This document shows positions 9,698 through 20,311 of a DNA stretch of 64,000 nt, piece by piece. Every line of letters begins with the position of its first letter. The first letter of the stretch is position 1. The stretch is taken from the NCBI GenBank assembly GCA_037140715.1, contig JBAXDX010000001.1, positions 14,141-78,140 on the forward strand. Direction: 5' to 3'. The notes beneath the pieces are model-generated. The model saw only the letters and a list, made by a program, of their open reading frames with translations. It made no database searches and was not told the DNA's origin. Position numbers and translations under genes: made by a program. The DNA comes from JAUZPB01 sp037140715 (GTDB lineage Bacteria > Bacteroidota > Ignavibacteria > Ignavibacteriales > SURF-24).

Positions 9698-10708
9698 CTA
9701 TGTGTTTTCGATAAGACTTTTCTTAATGTATTCCAAATGTTCATTTGTCAGCATAATCTGTTGAAAGATGTCAATTATATTATCTTTAGTAATCCTGCAA
9801 AAATCTTTCTCAAGGGGAGTAATAAGGACTCCGCCCATATCGACAGAAGCCGGACTTAAGAGAATATTTTCATCCCCTTTGGCAAAATAATATGACGGAC
9901 GATGTTTTCCTCTCGGGAATACTATGACACGCCACCTGTTTTCCTCATAAGAACTGATAAGGTTCATCATCGGCTCTTCGCCGGGAGTTGAAAGTTCTGA
10001 AAAAGCTTTAAGAAATATTCTAAATGTTTTTTGCAGTATTTCTATGTCTGAAGACTCGAATGAGAAGAACCGGGCAGGATACTTATCTACAAAATAAATC
10101 TTAAGTTTTCCGGTTTCCTTAATCAGGGTACCCTGTGAAATTTTTACCTGATCATAATCAGTATCAATCGGCATGAAATATTTATTACCTGCCTGGAAGT
10201 GAAGATGGTCAGGAGCCGAAGCGCCGCAACCGGGTCCGTTGTAAAAAATGGTATAGTATCTGCCAAGGTCCTTTGCAAACATGAGGAATTGATAAAATGA
10301 GGTCTCAATGTTTTGAGACACATGTTTAACATTTGGCAAAGTGAAGTGTTCGTTAAAAATAGGAAAAGGGTTGCATAATATCAGGTAGTCATTTGGATAA
10401 AGAATACTCTTTTGACCAGATGGCAGATGTTTATAGCAAAGAAAGCATTTCCTTTCATTAATTGACTTTGCATCCACCTTTGCCGAAGAGGAAACTATAC
10501 GACCTGGGTTAAACTGGACTTTTATCTTATAATCGTCAAATTCAAAAGTTCTTATCTTAACATTGTCGAGTCCAGAATAACCATTCTGAAGTAATAGCCA
10601 GGTATCTTTCTGCTGAGCAAGCAAAGCCCTGGTTTTATCTGCACAGTCATAATTATCGTTTAAATATGCGGTCAGTTCATTATCTGTGAGCAATACATTT
10701 TTAATCAT
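9698..10708 (-). CDS. HIT/GalT-like nucleotidyl transferase or phosphorylase (DUF4922-like)
   Basis: 336 aa. The motif DHLHFQ (His168-x-His170-x-Gln172) is the HxHxQ active site of the GalT / GDP-sugar phosphorylase / Ap4A phosphorylase branch of the HIT superfamily. CFLC at 88-91 plus His in [14 protein letters not shown] resemble the zinc site of galactose-1-phosphate uridylyltransferase. From the family, the likely chemistry is transfer or phosphorolysis of a nucleotidyl group on a sugar phosphate. The start overlaps the end of the upstream glycosyltransferase gene by 4 bp (ATGA), so they are translationally coupled and probably serve one glycan pathway. The resemblance to DUF4922 proteins of Bacteroidetes is from memory. 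Substrate unknown. Confidence 0.7.
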   Translation of the reverse strand: MIKNVLLTDNELTAYLNDNYDCADKTRALLAQQKDTWLLLQNGYSGLDNVKIRTFEFDDYKIKVQFNPGRIVSSSAKVDAKSINERKCFLCYKHLPSGQKSILYPNDYLILCNPFPIFNEHFTLPNVKHVSQNIETSFYQFLMFAKDLGRYYTIFYNGPGCGASAPDHLHFQAGNKYFMPIDTDYDQVKISQGTLIKETGKLKIYFVDKYPARFFSFESSDIEILQKTFRIFLKAFSELSTPGEEPMMNLISSYEENRWRVIVFPRGKHRPSYYFAKGDENILLSPASVDMGGVLITPLEKDFCRITKDNIIDIFQQIMLTNEHLEYIKKSLIENT

Positions 10709-12171
10709 AGCGAATTTTTTCTCTGTCTTGCCATAATTTCAAATGTTCTTATCCTGTCTTTATATACATTATAGATGTTCTGCTTTGCAATATCAAGAGC
10801 CGCGTCTGAGTTACCCTCCCAGCGGCGGCAGAGATAAACAGGCTCGTATATTCTGCCAATCTTGTAATTCCTTGAAATCGCAAGTCCGAGCGCATAATCT
10901 TCGCCATAGCTTACATCAGGTACTTTAATTTTACGGAGAACCGGAGTATAGAAAGCTCTCGGGGCGCCGAGTCCGTTAATTCTCAAGGCATTGTTACGTC
11001 CGTTATCAGGAGTCCATTCCCTGTGGTCAATTAATCCCGGGGGGATTAATTCAAGATTAAAGTTAGTCATCTGGTAACTGCCGACAACCATCGCGCATTT
11101 TTCTTTCCTGAATGTATCGACAACAGTCTGAATTGTGGTGCCATCTTTATAAAGGTCATCGCTGTCAAGCTGAATAGCAAAGCGCCCGCACTTTTCATGC
11201 TGGATACCGGCAGTCCAGCAGCCGCCAATGCCAAGGTCATCCCTTTGGGGAATATAATGAATTAAAGGAGGGTTATTTGAAGCCATTTCTTTAAGTATTT
11301 CGGTTGTGCCATCTGTTGAATAGTTATCAATTACGATCAGGTTAAACGGAAAGGTTGTTTTCTGTATTAAAACTGATTCAACGGCATCTATAATTGTTCC
11401 TGCACGGTTTTTAACCGGGATAATAACTGAAGCCTCTATCTCAAAAAATTCTTCATCAAGGTTAATTTCCTGAAATTCCGGCTTGAGATAAGCTCCGATT
11501 TCTTTTAGATGTTCGGTTGCCGCTTCTTCCATTTCGATTTGAACCGCGCGGTTTTTCGGATCAACATAGTCAAACTGCTTCTCGCCTGACTCACGTGTAT
11601 CAGTTTCGATTGTGGTATAAAGAAATTCCGGGACTCTCGTTACCGGGTATCGTGCTGATATCTTAAGTCTCAAGTCATAAAGACCCGCAAACAGGTAATT
11701 GCTTTTATTTCCGCTTAACTGAGCTTTCTTCAACGCCAGCGTGCTAATAAAGTAAACATATCCAAAGTTAAAATCATCCCTGATACTGCCGGACTGGTAA
11801 TCAGTTATCGGATGAGGAATTCTGAGGTTTTTCTTTGTTTCATAATAATCAGAATAAACAATACCTGAACCGGTATCTTCGGCCACCTGAAGAAATCGCT
11901 CGATGCCAAAATAGCCAAATTCGATAAGATTATCATGAATAATAAAGAGATTATGCTCAGTATCTGATTTCTTAGCCATAAGTTCTATTGTCCGGCTTCC
12001 GAAGAGAGCCTCGACTCTCAGGCTTTTGCAATCATCAATTATTTCTTCAGCATTACTGCTTACAAGAAGGTAAACCTCATCAACCAGCGGAGACTTTCTT
12101 AGTTCTTCCACGTTTTTTTTTGCAATCTCCCGCCCGCTAAATGGCATAAATACCGTTATCCCTTTTTTCAT
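10705..12171 (-). CDS. Two-part glycosyltransferase with C-terminal GT2 domain
   Basis: About 488 aa. Residues 1-230 ([34 protein letters not shown]) look like a divergent GT-A or nucleotidyl-transferase fold. Residues about 245-470 form a GT family 2 domain: [29 protein letters not shown], the metal-binding LDSDD and a later GEDYALG acidic motif. No membrane segment. The ATG at 12171 is preferred because GGAG precedes it at six bases; a start at 12201 adds ten residues. Coupled to the HIT-family gene by ATGA. The acceptor and donor sugars cannot be read from the sequence. Confidence 0.85.
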   Translation of the reverse strand: MKKGITVFMPFSGREIAKKNVEELRKSPLVDEVYLLVSSNAEEIIDDCKSLRVEALFGSRTIELMAKKSDTEHNLFIIHDNLIEFGYFGIERFLQVAEDTGSGIVYSDYYETKKNLRIPHPITDYQSGSIRDDFNFGYVYFISTLALKKAQLSGNKSNYLFAGLYDLRLKISARYPVTRVPEFLYTTIETDTRESGEKQFDYVDPKNRAVQIEMEEAATEHLKEIGAYLKPEFQEINLDEEFFEIEASVIIPVKNRAGTIIDAVESVLIQKTTFPFNLIVIDNYSTDGTTEILKEMASNNPPLIHYIPQRDDLGIGGCWTAGIQHEKCGRFAIQLDSDDLYKDGTTIQTVVDTFRKEKCAMVVGSYQMTNFNLELIPPGLIDHREWTPDNGRNNALRINGLGAPRAFYTPVLRKIKVPDVSYGEDYALGLAISRNYKIGRIYEPVYLCRRWEGNSDAALDIAKQNIYNVYKDRIRTFEIMARQRKNSL

Positions 12172-12416
12172 AGCATCTCCAAATTTTTGAAAGTTAAACA
12201 TAAAAATAAATAATCAGATTAATAATAACTAAAAAGGAAAGCCTGCCAAGAAAAAAATATCTTTTGACGAAAAATACGAATATAAACTGGATAAGTTCGT
12301 ATAATTGTGTAATCGCCAGGCTCGGACTTAAAAGTCATAAAAAATTGAAACTATTAGTAGAAAGGGGTTAATTACAAATGGATAAAATATTTATACATTA
12401 AATAAGTGAGGTAAAT

Positions 12417-12932
12417 TTGAAATCTATAGCAAAAGGACTAATATTGTTTACCATGCTATTTTTGGTAGGGTTTACAATTTTTCAGGAAGAAATGAAGTCT
12501 GACAGAATAGTTGATCAAAAGATTGAATTAAGTGGATCAGGCGGCAGTATCGAGACGAAAAATTCAATTACCGCTAATGAAAAGAAATCGTTCATTCAGT
12601 TTATCAACAAAGTAAAAATGCGTGCCTCCTGGTACGGGCCAAGGTTCCATGGAAGGCAGACAGCCAATGGCGAAATTTATAACCAGATGGCTTTTACCGC
12701 GGCACATAAATCAATTAAATTTGGCACTTTGCTTAAACTTACAAATATAAAGAACGGAATGACCGTTATAGTAAGGATTAACGACAGAGGCCCATATATT
12801 AATGGCAGACAACTGGATTTATCCAAAGGTGCTGCCACTTCACTCGGAATCGTAAAGCCTGGCGTGGTAGATCTTATTGTTGAGGAGGTAGCGCTTGCTG
12901 ATGAAAACAGACCATTGCTGGCTTTGAATTGA
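12417..12932 (+). CDS. RlpA-like septal ring/lytic transglycosylase-type protein (DPBB domain)
   Basis: 171 aa exported protein. A signal peptide (KGLILFTMLFLVGFTIF) is followed by a short linker and a double-psi beta-barrel domain (about 65-160) with the RlpA hallmarks ASWYGPRFHGRQTANGE, FGTLLKLTN, INDRGPY and QLDLSKGAA. RlpA proteins cleave or bind denuded peptidoglycan strands at the septum. The SPOR domain of long RlpA forms is absent. The start is TTG with GAGG at good spacing. It stands alone and converges on clpB, separated from it by a perfect hairpin. Confidence 0.88.
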   Translation: MKSIAKGLILFTMLFLVGFTIFQEEMKSDRIVDQKIELSGSGGSIETKNSITANEKKSFIQFINKVKMRASWYGPRFHGRQTANGEIYNQMAFTAAHKSIKFGTLLKLTNIKNGMTVIVRINDRGPYINGRQLDLSKGAATSLGIVKPGVVDLIVEEVALADENRPLLALN

Positions 12933-12956
12933 AGTTCGATGGGTACTGACATATCC

Positions 12957-13038
12957 TGCTCCTTCAGGGCGAATATATTATTGGATATCAATTAATTTGC
13001 AACACCTGCAATTTCATAAATTTTGCCCTGAAGGAGCA
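12957..13038 (+). repeat. Inverted repeat between rlpA-like gene and clpB
   Basis: TGCTCCTTCAGGGC (12957-12970) and its exact complement GCCCTGAAGGAGCA (13025-13038) enclose 54 bp, and a smaller palindrome CAGGG...CCCTG follows at 13051-13068. It lies between two convergent genes and could end transcription from both sides. The second palindrome resembles part of the composite repeat next to metH (40834-41074), so this may be a degenerate copy of that family. Confidence 0.7.
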
Positions 13039-13085
13039 AATATAAAAGCACAGGGTTGCAATGCCCTGTAAAAATGATATCCCCC

Positions 13086-15722
13086 TCATAATCCAAAGCC
13101 CTGCATGGAAGGAATAAAAATAAATTCCAGTTTCCCTTTATCTCCGAGCGTTACCTTTATTACAGTTCCATCAGTCTGGTTATCTCTAAGGAGAATCTGC
13201 GAGAGAGGATTTATCAGATAACTCTGTATAGTGCGCTTTAACGGTCTGGCTCCATAGGTTATGTTATAGCCTATTTCCGCCAGCCAGTCTTTAGCTTCGT
13301 TATCTATTTCAATCTTCAGATTTTTTGACTTAAGCAATCCGGTTACATGTTCGAGCTGAATGTCCACAATCTCTCTAATCTCCGACTTGAGTAATGGCTT
13401 AAATAGTACTATCTCATCAACCCTGTTCAGGAATTCAGGGCGTATAGTTTTCCTCAGCAATTCCGCAAGCTGTACCCGGAGGTTATCAAGAACGAATGGA
13501 AGCTCCTCTTCTGTTGTATTCTCCAGCTTATCCTGTATAATGTGCGAACCAAGGTTGGATGTCATTATAATTATAGTATTTTTGAAATTTACAGTTCTGC
13601 CCTGATTGTCTGTAAGGCGGCCATCATCAAGCACCTGAAGCAAAATATTAAAGATGTCCGAATGAGCCTTTTCGATTTCATCCAGCAATACCACAGAATA
13701 GGGACGGCGTCTTACGGCTTCGGTCAACTGTCCGCCCTCTTCATAGCCCACATAACCCGGAGGCGCTCCGATAAGACGTGAGACGGAGAACTTTTCCATA
13801 TACTCGCTCATGTCAATTCTGACCATTGCATGCTCATCATCGAAAAGAAAGTCGGCGAGGGCGCGTGCAAGTTCCGTTTTACCTACGCCCGTTGTACCGA
13901 GAAAGATAAAAGAACCGACAGGCTTATTAACGTCCTGAAGTCCGGTACGGCTTCTGCGGATTGCATTTGACACGGCTGAGACAGCCTCATTCTGTCCGAT
14001 TATTCTACGGTGAAGTTCCTCTTCCATTCTAAGAAGTTTGCTTCGTTCGCTCTCAAGCATTCTGCTGACCGGAATGCCTGTCCATTTGCCCACTACTTCA
14101 GCGATATCCTCGGCATCGACTTCCTCTTTGAGCATTCTGTGCTGTTTCTGAATTTCTGCAAGTCCGAGTGATTCCTGCTTAAGTTTTTTCTCCAGCGAAG
14201 CTATTGTACCATAACGCAGTTCAGCGACCCTGCCAAGATCACCAGTACGCTCATACTGTTCCGACTGAAGTCTGGCAGTTTCGATATCGCTTTTCATTTT
14301 CCGAATGATCTGGATTTTATTTTTCTCGAGATGCCAGTGAATTTTAAGTTCCTTACGCTCATCGCTAAGACCGCGCAACTCACGGCTGAGGTCTTCAAGT
14401 CTTTTAGAATTATCATGGTCACGTTCGAGGGCAACCTTCTCAATTTCGAGCTGTTTAATTTTTCTTTCCACCGCATCAAGTTCCTCGGGCATCGAGTCAA
14501 TTTCAATTCTGAGTTTTGAAGCCGCTTCATCGATCAGGTCAATTGCCTTATCAGGCAGGAACCTGTCGGCGATATATCTGGCAGAAAGCTGAACAGCAGC
14601 AACAATAGCGGAGTCAGTAATACGCACGCCGTGGTGGACTTCATATCTTTCCTTGAGACCGCGCAATATTGAGACAGCGTCTTCTTCGCCTGGTTCACCA
14701 ACGAGCACAGGCTGGAAGCGGCGTTCAAGGGCGGCATCTTTCTCGATATACTTTTTATATTCGTTTAATGTTGTCGCACCGATTGCATGCAGTTCGCCCC
14801 TTGCGAGGGCAGGCTTTAAGATATTTGCCGCATCCATTGAGCCTTGCGCGGCTCCGGCCCCAACCAGAGTGTGAAGTTCATCGATAAACAATATTATTTC
14901 GCCATTTGAATCCTGCACCTCTTTTATAACAGCTTTTAGTCTTTCCTCAAACTGTCCACGGAACTGCGCACCGGCAACGAGTGCGCCTAAATCAAGGGCT
15001 ATAATTTTCTTTGTCTTTAAGTTTTCGGGCACATCTCCGCTTATTATTCTGTGGGCAATGCCTTCGGCAATGGCTGTTTTGCCAACTCCGGGTTCGCCTA
15101 TTAATACAGGATTATTTTTCGTGCGGCGGGAGAGTACCTGGAGGACACGCCTGATTTCCTCATCACGACCAATGACGGGATCAAGCTTTCCTGTACGGGT
15201 AAGTTCATTTAAGTCACGCCCGTATTTTTTTAGTGACTGGTAAGTATCCTCCTGGTTCTGTGAAGTTACGCGCTGACTGCCACGAATATCCTTAAGGGCT
15301 GTAAGGATGGAATCTCTTGTAACACCATTATCGCGTATTAACTGCCCTGCCCTGCCGTCATTAGCCACCATTGCAAGAAGCAGGTGCTCAGTTGATACAA
15401 ATTCGTCCTTAAGCTTCTGTGCCTCATCGGTTGCCGCATCCAGTAAGCGGCCGGTTGTCTGCGACAGCTGCTGATTGCCGGCTCCGGCACCTGAGACCTT
15501 TGGCAGACGCTCGAGAAGTTCGTTTACTTTAAGTTTTATATGGTTAAGGTTTACCTCTGTTTTCCTCAGGAAGGAAACAGCAATACTATTATCATCCTGA
15601 ATCATCGCGGCAAACAAATGTTCCGGTTCGACAATCTGGTTATTATAGTTTTGCGCAATATCCATTGCATTTTGAATAATTTCCTGCGCTTTTACTGTAA
15701 GTTTGTTTAAATTAAAAGCCAT
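13086..15722 (-). CDS. clpB: ATP-dependent disaggregase ClpB
   Basis: Hexameric AAA+ chaperone that rescues aggregated proteins with DnaK. The roughly 878 aa product has the N domain with two repeats (1-145), AAA-1 with Walker A GEPGVGKT and Walker [16 protein letters not shown], the coiled-coil middle domain (about 400-520, absent from ClpA/ClpC), AAA-2 with GTTGVGKTE and [11 protein letters not shown], and the C-terminal domain ([13 protein letters not shown]). The ATG at 15722 is preceded by AGGTGAG; a GTG at 15731 would add three residues. No HrcA (CIRCE) operator is evident in the short upstream gap. Confidence 0.97.
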   Translation of the reverse strand: MAFNLNKLTVKAQEIIQNAMDIAQNYNNQIVEPEHLFAAMIQDDNSIAVSFLRKTEVNLNHIKLKVNELLERLPKVSGAGAGNQQLSQTTGRLLDAATDEAQKLKDEFVSTEHLLLAMVANDGRAGQLIRDNGVTRDSILTALKDIRGSQRVTSQNQEDTYQSLKKYGRDLNELTRTGKLDPVIGRDEEIRRVLQVLSRRTKNNPVLIGEPGVGKTAIAEGIAHRIISGDVPENLKTKKIIALDLGALVAGAQFRGQFEERLKAVIKEVQDSNGEIILFIDELHTLVGAGAAQGSMDAANILKPALARGELHAIGATTLNEYKKYIEKDAALERRFQPVLVGEPGEEDAVSILRGLKERYEVHHGVRITDSAIVAAVQLSARYIADRFLPDKAIDLIDEAASKLRIEIDSMPEELDAVERKIKQLEIEKVALERDHDNSKRLEDLSRELRGLSDERKELKIHWHLEKNKIQIIRKMKSDIETARLQSEQYERTGDLGRVAELRYGTIASLEKKLKQESLGLAEIQKQHRMLKEEVDAEDIAEVVGKWTGIPVSRMLESERSKLLRMEEELHRRIIGQNEAVSAVSNAIRRSRTGLQDVNKPVGSFIFLGTTGVGKTELARALADFLFDDEHAMVRIDMSEYMEKFSVSRLIGAPPGYVGYEEGGQLTEAVRRRPYSVVLLDEIEKAHSDIFNILLQVLDDGRLTDNQGRTVNFKNTIIIMTSNLGSHIIQDKLENTTEEELPFVLDNLRVQLAELLRKTIRPEFLNRVDEIVLFKPLLKSEIREIVDIQLEHVTGLLKSKNLKIEIDNEAKDWLAEIGYNITYGARPLKRTIQSYLINPLSQILLRDNQTDGTVIKVTLGDKGKLEFIFIPSMQGFGL

Positions 15723-15752
15723 AATTCTCACCTGTTAATCAAAGATTATTAC

Positions 15753-16073
15753 TTAAAAATCTAGAATAAAATAACGGAAGGTACCTAAAAGTGCATATAG
15801 TGCATTTAAAATTCTTTTTCTTCCTCGCCCGAAACAGAAATCTCGTATATTCTCAAATTTATCACCTACAGCGGTTTTCCATGCTTCTTTCTCTTTTTGC
15901 TGCAATCCGGTTTTTGCATATTTATTAAGCGCACCTCTTAAACTTTTATTTACGGGAACTGTTTTCACGCCAACTGCTTTCGGCTCCGGATTTTCCTCGC
16001 CTTCAAAAATTATAATTTCAACCATCCGTCCCTTATATTTTTCCAGTTCCTTTATCTTCACTACGTTGTTCAT
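15753..16073 (-). CDS. Antitoxin-like small protein, no toxin partner visible
   Basis: 106 aa. The N-terminal part (VVKIKELEKYKGRMVEIIIF, then SLRGALNKYAKTGLQQKEKEAW) resembles small antitoxin-type proteins usually paired with PIN-domain VapC toxins; this is from memory of the pattern. The last 30 residues (FGRGRKRILNALYALLG) do not look like that family and may result from a frameshift at the end of the gene. No PIN toxin follows: clpB begins 31 bp downstream. Probably a decayed toxin-antitoxin remnant. Confidence 0.4.
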   Translation of the reverse strand: MNNVVKIKELEKYKGRMVEIIIFEGEENPEPKAVGVKTVPVNKSLRGALNKYAKTGLQQKEKEAWKTAVGDKFENIRDFCFGRGRKRILNALYALLGTFRYFILDF

Positions 16074-16292
16074 ATTGTAAACTTAACCTATACATTGATT
16101 ATTTGCAAATCTTACAATATATTTTTGTAAGCGACTGAGCATCTGCCATTAAATCAGTTAATATTCACATTATCAGGCAGAAGAACCCACAAATTTCGAC
16201 CGCGAAACTGTTTGAATTCACCCCATACGAAAAAATTTCATCCCACAGCTATAATTTCCAGGCAATTGGACAGGCGCAACGGCCGCACAGCT

Positions 16293-16880
16293 TTAAATTT
16301 CGACCGCATACATATAAAATTTGACCGCATTGATTCTAAAATTCACTGCATTGAAAGACGCGGCGGCCGTATGGATATAATTTTCCGCCGTTTGGATATA
16401 ATTTTTCTTCGTTTTGATTCCGGCGGAGTTCGTTTTGCTCCCGGCTGAGAATGTTTCGTATAAAATTTCATCTGCAGTGAGTGCGTCCGGCTTTGTTTCG
16501 ATATAAAATTCAGCTGCTGCGACAGTAAATTGAAATGCTGTGCTGTAAAACAAAACCGTTTTACTTATAAATTTATTTTTTATGCTGTAAATTGAAAATG
16601 TTTCATGCCTGTTTAAAAATGTTTTAGTTCCGGCAAAGAATGATATGCCGGAAAGCGGATTCGTTTTTGTAAAAGCAGACTTCGTTTTTCAAAAAACAGC
16701 ACTTGTTTTGACAAAAAAAATCTTCGTTTTTAAAGATGCGGCGACTGCGATAGAATAAATTTTTCTCGTTTTTGAAAAAAATGGATTCGTTTTTACAAAA
16801 GTAAACTCCGTTTTAACAGATGCAGCACGCGTTTTAGTAGAAATTCACTCCGTTTAGATGTGAATTCGGATGATGAAAGG
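16293..16880 (-). repeat. 21-bp periodic array (28 units, degenerate heptapeptide repeat on the minus strand)
   Basis: Twenty-eight consecutive 21-bp units keep register without an indel; the pattern fades to about 16184 on the left. On the plus strand the units often contain a TTCGTTTTT-like or TTTCGACCGCAT-like core. Read on the minus strand in one frame they give degenerate heptapeptides that mostly begin with KT, ET, QT, HT or NA, e.g. SVKTEFT, FVKTNPF, GIKTKKN. From about 16837 down to a TAA at 16292 this frame holds only one in-frame stop (a TGA near 16711), far fewer than chance, but there is no good start codon. It is either a decayed repeat-protein gene or a noncoding array of helically phased A/T tracts. 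Confidence 0.8.
16842..16880 (+). repeat. Direct repeat R1, left copy
   Basis: These 39 bp, starting AATTCACTCCGTTTAGATG, match 22177-22215 at 38 of 39 positions. They form nearly all of the last two units of the 21-bp array. With the right copy they bracket the restriction-modification and DarG genes. Confidence 0.9.
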
Positions 16881-16927
16881 CATTTATAAATATATAGATT
16901 ATAATTATTCCTGCTCTAAAAACCAGT

Positions 16928-16971
16928 AAAAATAATTGTCGTCAAACGATAGTTCTAAATGCCGCTAATCA
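16928..16971 (+). repeat. Direct repeat R2, left copy
   Basis: These 44 bp, starting AAAAATAATTGTCGTCAA, match 20782-20825 at 40 of 44 positions in the same orientation. They abut the truncated IS66 fragment. The two copies flank the restriction-modification genes. Confidence 0.9.
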
Positions 16972-17300
16972 GAATCTGAATGCCCTTTTTGTCCTCCGGT
17001 CGGATGCCTGCTTTTTTCTTTTGTGTTTTTCGGAAAATGATGATTCATAACATCACCTGATGGCGGAAGACTGCTGTTATGGCCGTCTGAATGTAACACC
17101 GGCTCTGATTTCTTCAACCGCTCATCAGGTATTTCTATTTTTAATTCCGGCTCAATGATATAACTGATTACGGACTCACGACCCTGATTTATGTCTTTCT
17201 GTCAGATTTATCATGGGGTTCTGTATATCAAGTTTTACTTTAATATGCAGGACATGTCTTATTATTTTATAACATTTTTTTATTTATGCTGAGTAGTTAC
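16965..17300 (-). mobile_element. IS66-family remnant: terminal repeat plus transposase N-terminal fragment
   Basis: Minus-strand reading from 17300 starts with GTAACTACTCAGCAT (17286-17300), a terminal repeat beginning GTAA as in IS66 elements. After about 95 bp a frame reads ...IEIPDERLKKSEPVLHSDG, NSSLPPSGD and HPTGGQKGH, the N-terminal signature of IS66 transposases (TnpC). It ends at TAG (16965-16967), where the R2 direct repeat begins. The rest of the transposase and the accessory genes are gone, so the element is dead. Confidence 0.8.
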
Positions 17301-17612
17301 ATTTTTTTGTATATTTAATGAAAGAAAAAGTTCTGCAAAGTTTTATCAGATTAAACGATATAATGAAATTCATAAATTTATTAGTTTATAAGTTCAACTA
17401 TCTATAAAAGTAAGGATTTACGAAAATATATAAAATTTTATCGCCAGTAGATTACAATACGATTACTCATTTTAAGCAATATGGAGCAAAAAACATGAGT
17501 ATATAATAGAAAAATGATTTTTTAGTTGCTTTTGAATACTACATATTAAAATATAGAAAGTATGAGCAGAAATCGTACTGGATTTTATTAACTAAAATGA
17601 TAAGACTAACAA
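17301..17612 (+). other. AT-rich gap upstream of the restriction-modification genes
   Basis: About 310 bp of very AT-rich DNA between the IS66 terminal repeat and the restriction gene. It presumably carries the promoter of the restriction-modification operon. I see no controller (C-box-like) inverted repeat and no small gene that I can support. Confidence 0.5.
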
Positions 17613-18713
17613 ATGAATTATTATGAAAAAATTAGAGAATTGACAAGAAACGTTCCAACAACATTAGTGGACTTTAATTTACGTAGAGAACCGGCAAGAA
17701 CGCCAACTCAGGCGTCTTCAAATTTTATAACAAACAAAGAACAAGGGGACTGGGCAGAATATCTTATCTTCCGCGCAATTAATGAAACATCAAAGAATTT
17801 TGTAGCTGTAAAATATGGTAAATCAGATAATCTTGTCGCCGGCGAAGAAGGATTTGATACTTTTTATCAATCTTTTCAAGAAGAACTTGATTCCATAGGT
17901 AAACGACCAGATTTATTAATATTTAAGAAAACTGATTTTGATGATAAGCTGGGAGTCAACATTAGCAATATTCCATATCACCAAATTACAGAGTATGTTA
18001 AAAAAGCTATTGCCGGAATTGAGGTCAGGTCAAGCTCTTTTTTAATTGACCAGTACGAAGCTGAAATGCAATCGCGAACAGAACGGTTTACGAGAATTGC
18101 TTTAGAGCTCAGAGACAACATATTATCTGAATATCATGATATCCTTAATGTTTCACCACGACAGAAATACATTTCCGTTTTAGAAGGTATTTCTAACGAA
18201 ACTCTTAGTATTACGGATTTTAAAGTCCCTGGGTGGAAATCTTCGGACAGGCTTGTTCAACTAAATAATCAGTTTAAGAACCTAAAAAAAGCAATTAAGG
18301 AAATTCAAAAGAGGGATTATCTTTCCATAACTCCCAAAGTAGAAGACATCAAAGTTGTTTATAAATGGATTGAAACTTTCAATGTACCTCATTTTTATTT
18401 CCAGGTTTTTTTTGATAAAGTCTATGGCATTTCCTTTGAGCATATTCTTGAAATAATATCAGATACTGACAATGACGGCGTAATATTTTCAGTAGAAACA
18501 GATACAAAAAATCAAAATAAAACGACCATAAAAATAAATTCAAAAACCGGGGTTCAAATAGCTTATAAGGTTGACGAACCAGACCATAAGAGTGTAAGAA
18601 AAGAAATAGAGCGGGGCAGATTGCTTTTTTATGTAAGCTTTAATGGAGGAACCGCTTATTTAGATGTAGATAACCTAAAAAATATTTTAACACTAAGCGA
18701 AGAAGAATTTTAA
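17613..18713 (+). CDS. Type II restriction endonuclease (possibly AccI family)
   Basis: 366 aa. Pieces of a PD-(D/E)xK nuclease are visible: an N-terminal GDWAEYLIF helix with the early Glu, then [10 protein letters not shown] (residues about 107-116) and [11 protein letters not shown] (about 142-152), where Arg takes the place of the usual Lys. A helical middle and a mixed C-terminal domain follow. Its stop codon overlaps the start of an adenine methyltransferase gene (TAATG), the usual arrangement of a type II pair. Assignment to the AccI family (GT^MKAC) rests on overall appearance and memory and is not proven; that it is the restriction partner is well supported by context. Confidence 0.7.
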   Translation: MNYYEKIRELTRNVPTTLVDFNLRREPARTPTQASSNFITNKEQGDWAEYLIFRAINETSKNFVAVKYGKSDNLVAGEEGFDTFYQSFQEELDSIGKRPDLLIFKKTDFDDKLGVNISNIPYHQITEYVKKAIAGIEVRSSSFLIDQYEAEMQSRTERFTRIALELRDNILSEYHDILNVSPRQKYISVLEGISNETLSITDFKVPGWKSSDRLVQLNNQFKNLKKAIKEIQKRDYLSITPKVEDIKVVYKWIETFNVPHFYFQVFFDKVYGISFEHILEIISDTDNDGVIFSVETDTKNQNKTTIKINSKTGVQIAYKVDEPDHKSVRKEIERGRLLFYVSFNGGTAYLDVDNLKNILTLSEEEF

Positions 18714-20311
18714 TGGCGTATATAAATGTAAATAATATTTCCGATGAAGTTGAACGAGAATATTCGGCTTCCACGCCTGTTGAACATAGAAAAAAATACG
18801 CTCAGTTTTTTACCCCGCCGATTATTGCTGATCTGATGGCGACATGGATTATCGGAAATAAGAAATTGGAAGTTGTTCTGGAGCCGGCTTTTGGGCTTGG
18901 CATTTTTTCGAGAACTCTACTTAATAAAAAGTCCGGTATAATAATTAACGGGTTTGAAGTTGACAAGAAAATCTATCAAAAATCATTAGACTTATATAAA
19001 AATGAAAAGAATATTTCTATTCAGTTCAAAGATTATATGTATAATGATTGGGAAAATAAATACGATGGCATTATGTGTAATCCTCCATACTTCAAATTCC
19101 ACGACTATGATAACAAGAATATTCTTAATGAGATAGAAGAAAAAACATCTTATAAACTCAACGGGTTTACAAATTTATATGCTCTTTTTCTTCTAAAGTC
19201 TATTTACCAGCTAAATGAGAACGGCAGAGCGGCTTATATTATTCCCTCAGAACTTTTGAATTCTGACTATGGTAAAAAAGTAAAAAAATATTTAGTAGAA
19301 ACTAAAACGCTAAGACATGTAATCATAATAGATTTCGAAGAAAACGTTTTTGATGGCGCATTAACAACCGCATCTATACTCTTATTCGCAAATGATGATG
19401 AAGCTGCCAGCGTTCAATTTCATAATATTAAAAATGTCACCGCTCTTCACCCAATAAAAAAAATAATAGATGAATATCCGGACAATAAAACAAATTTATG
19501 TTCTATAAAAATTGAAGAGCTTAAACCAGCAATTAAGTGGCGGGCTTATTATCAGGAACAAAATTATAAAAAATATAAACACTTCGTGCCATTTGGAACT
19601 TATGGAAAAGTAGTAAGAGGAATAGCAACCGGCGCAAATGAATATTTTACCTTTAATCCATCGAAGGCAAAACAGTTCGGTATAAATCAGAAGTATTTAT
19701 TGCCCTGTATATGTAAGTCTGTCGATATTAAGGGTTCTTTTTTTACAGAAATAGAATTTGAACAATTACAGAAAAATAATAAACACGCGTTACTTCTTAA
19801 TGCTATCAACCCGATAGATGACTCTGTAAGGAAGTATATTTCAATAGGAGAAAAAGACGGGATAGATAAAAAGTTCCTGACTTCTCATAGAAATCCCTGG
19901 TATGCTTTAGAGAATAGACTGCCTGCGCCTATCCTGGTATCTGTTTTTAATAGAAACGGATTGCGGTTTATTAGAAATGAAGCAGGTATCTCAAATCTTA
20001 CAACCTTTCACTGTATGTATATAAACAAATACTTCATTCATAAAACAGACTTGCTCTTTGCTTATCTGCTTACCGATATTTCAAAAGAAATATTCGGAGA
20101 TAACCGCAGAGAATATGGCAATGGTCTTCAAAAATATGAGCCGAATGATATAAATGGAGCAAAAATATTGGACTTAGAATTGATTGACTCCAAAATAGAA
20201 AAAGTAATACTGCAACTATTCAATAGTTATAGGGAATCAGTTCTAAACCGGCAGCCAAATGATAATTATATCAAAGAAATAGAGACTCATCTTTTGAAAA
20301 TCTTCTGCTAA
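18713..20311 (+). CDS. N6-adenine DNA methyltransferase of a type II restriction-modification system
   Basis: 532 aa. An N-terminal class I SAM-binding fold: the region KKYAQFFTPPIIADLMATWI typical of gamma-type N6-adenine enzymes, EPAFGLGIFSRTLL as motif I (usually DPAxGxG), and the catalytic motif NPPYFKF. A TaqI-like target-recognition region follows (about 290-500; KYVRGIATGANEYF-type start). It overlaps the nuclease gene by one base. It would protect the host sites cut by the partner. AT-rich codon use matches the nuclease gene and suggests the pair moved together. Confidence 0.9.
   Translation: MAYINVNNISDEVEREYSASTPVEHRKKYAQFFTPPIIADLMATWIIGNKKLEVVLEPAFGLGIFSRTLLNKKSGIIINGFEVDKKIYQKSLDLYKNEKNISIQFKDYMYNDWENKYDGIMCNPPYFKFHDYDNKNILNEIEEKTSYKLNGFTNLYALFLLKSIYQLNENGRAAYIIPSELLNSDYGKKVKKYLVETKTLRHVIIIDFEENVFDGALTTASILLFANDDEAASVQFHNIKNVTALHPIKKIIDEYPDNKTNLCSIKIEELKPAIKWRAYYQEQNYKKYKHFVPFGTYGKVVRGIATGANEYFTFNPSKAKQFGINQKYLLPCICKSVDIKGSFFTEIEFEQLQKNNKHALLLNAINPIDDSVRKYISIGEKDGIDKKFLTSHRNPWYALENRLPAPILVSVFNRNGLRFIRNEAGISNLTTFHCMYINKYFIHKTDLLFAYLLTDISKEIFGDNRREYGNGLQKYEPNDINGAKILDLELIDSKIEKVILQLFNSYRESVLNRQPNDNYIKEIETHLLKIFC

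Noticed and set aside
16212..16448. Plus-strand frame reading FDRIHIKFDRIDSKIHCIE, like a coiled-coil heptad protein
   Set aside because: The 21-bp period forces heptads in every frame. This frame meets several stops right after 16446, whereas the minus-strand frame is more continuous, so it is treated as a shadow.
16184..16880. CRISPR array
   Set aside because: Units are contiguous and all diverged, with no conserved repeat alternating with unique spacers and no cas genes.
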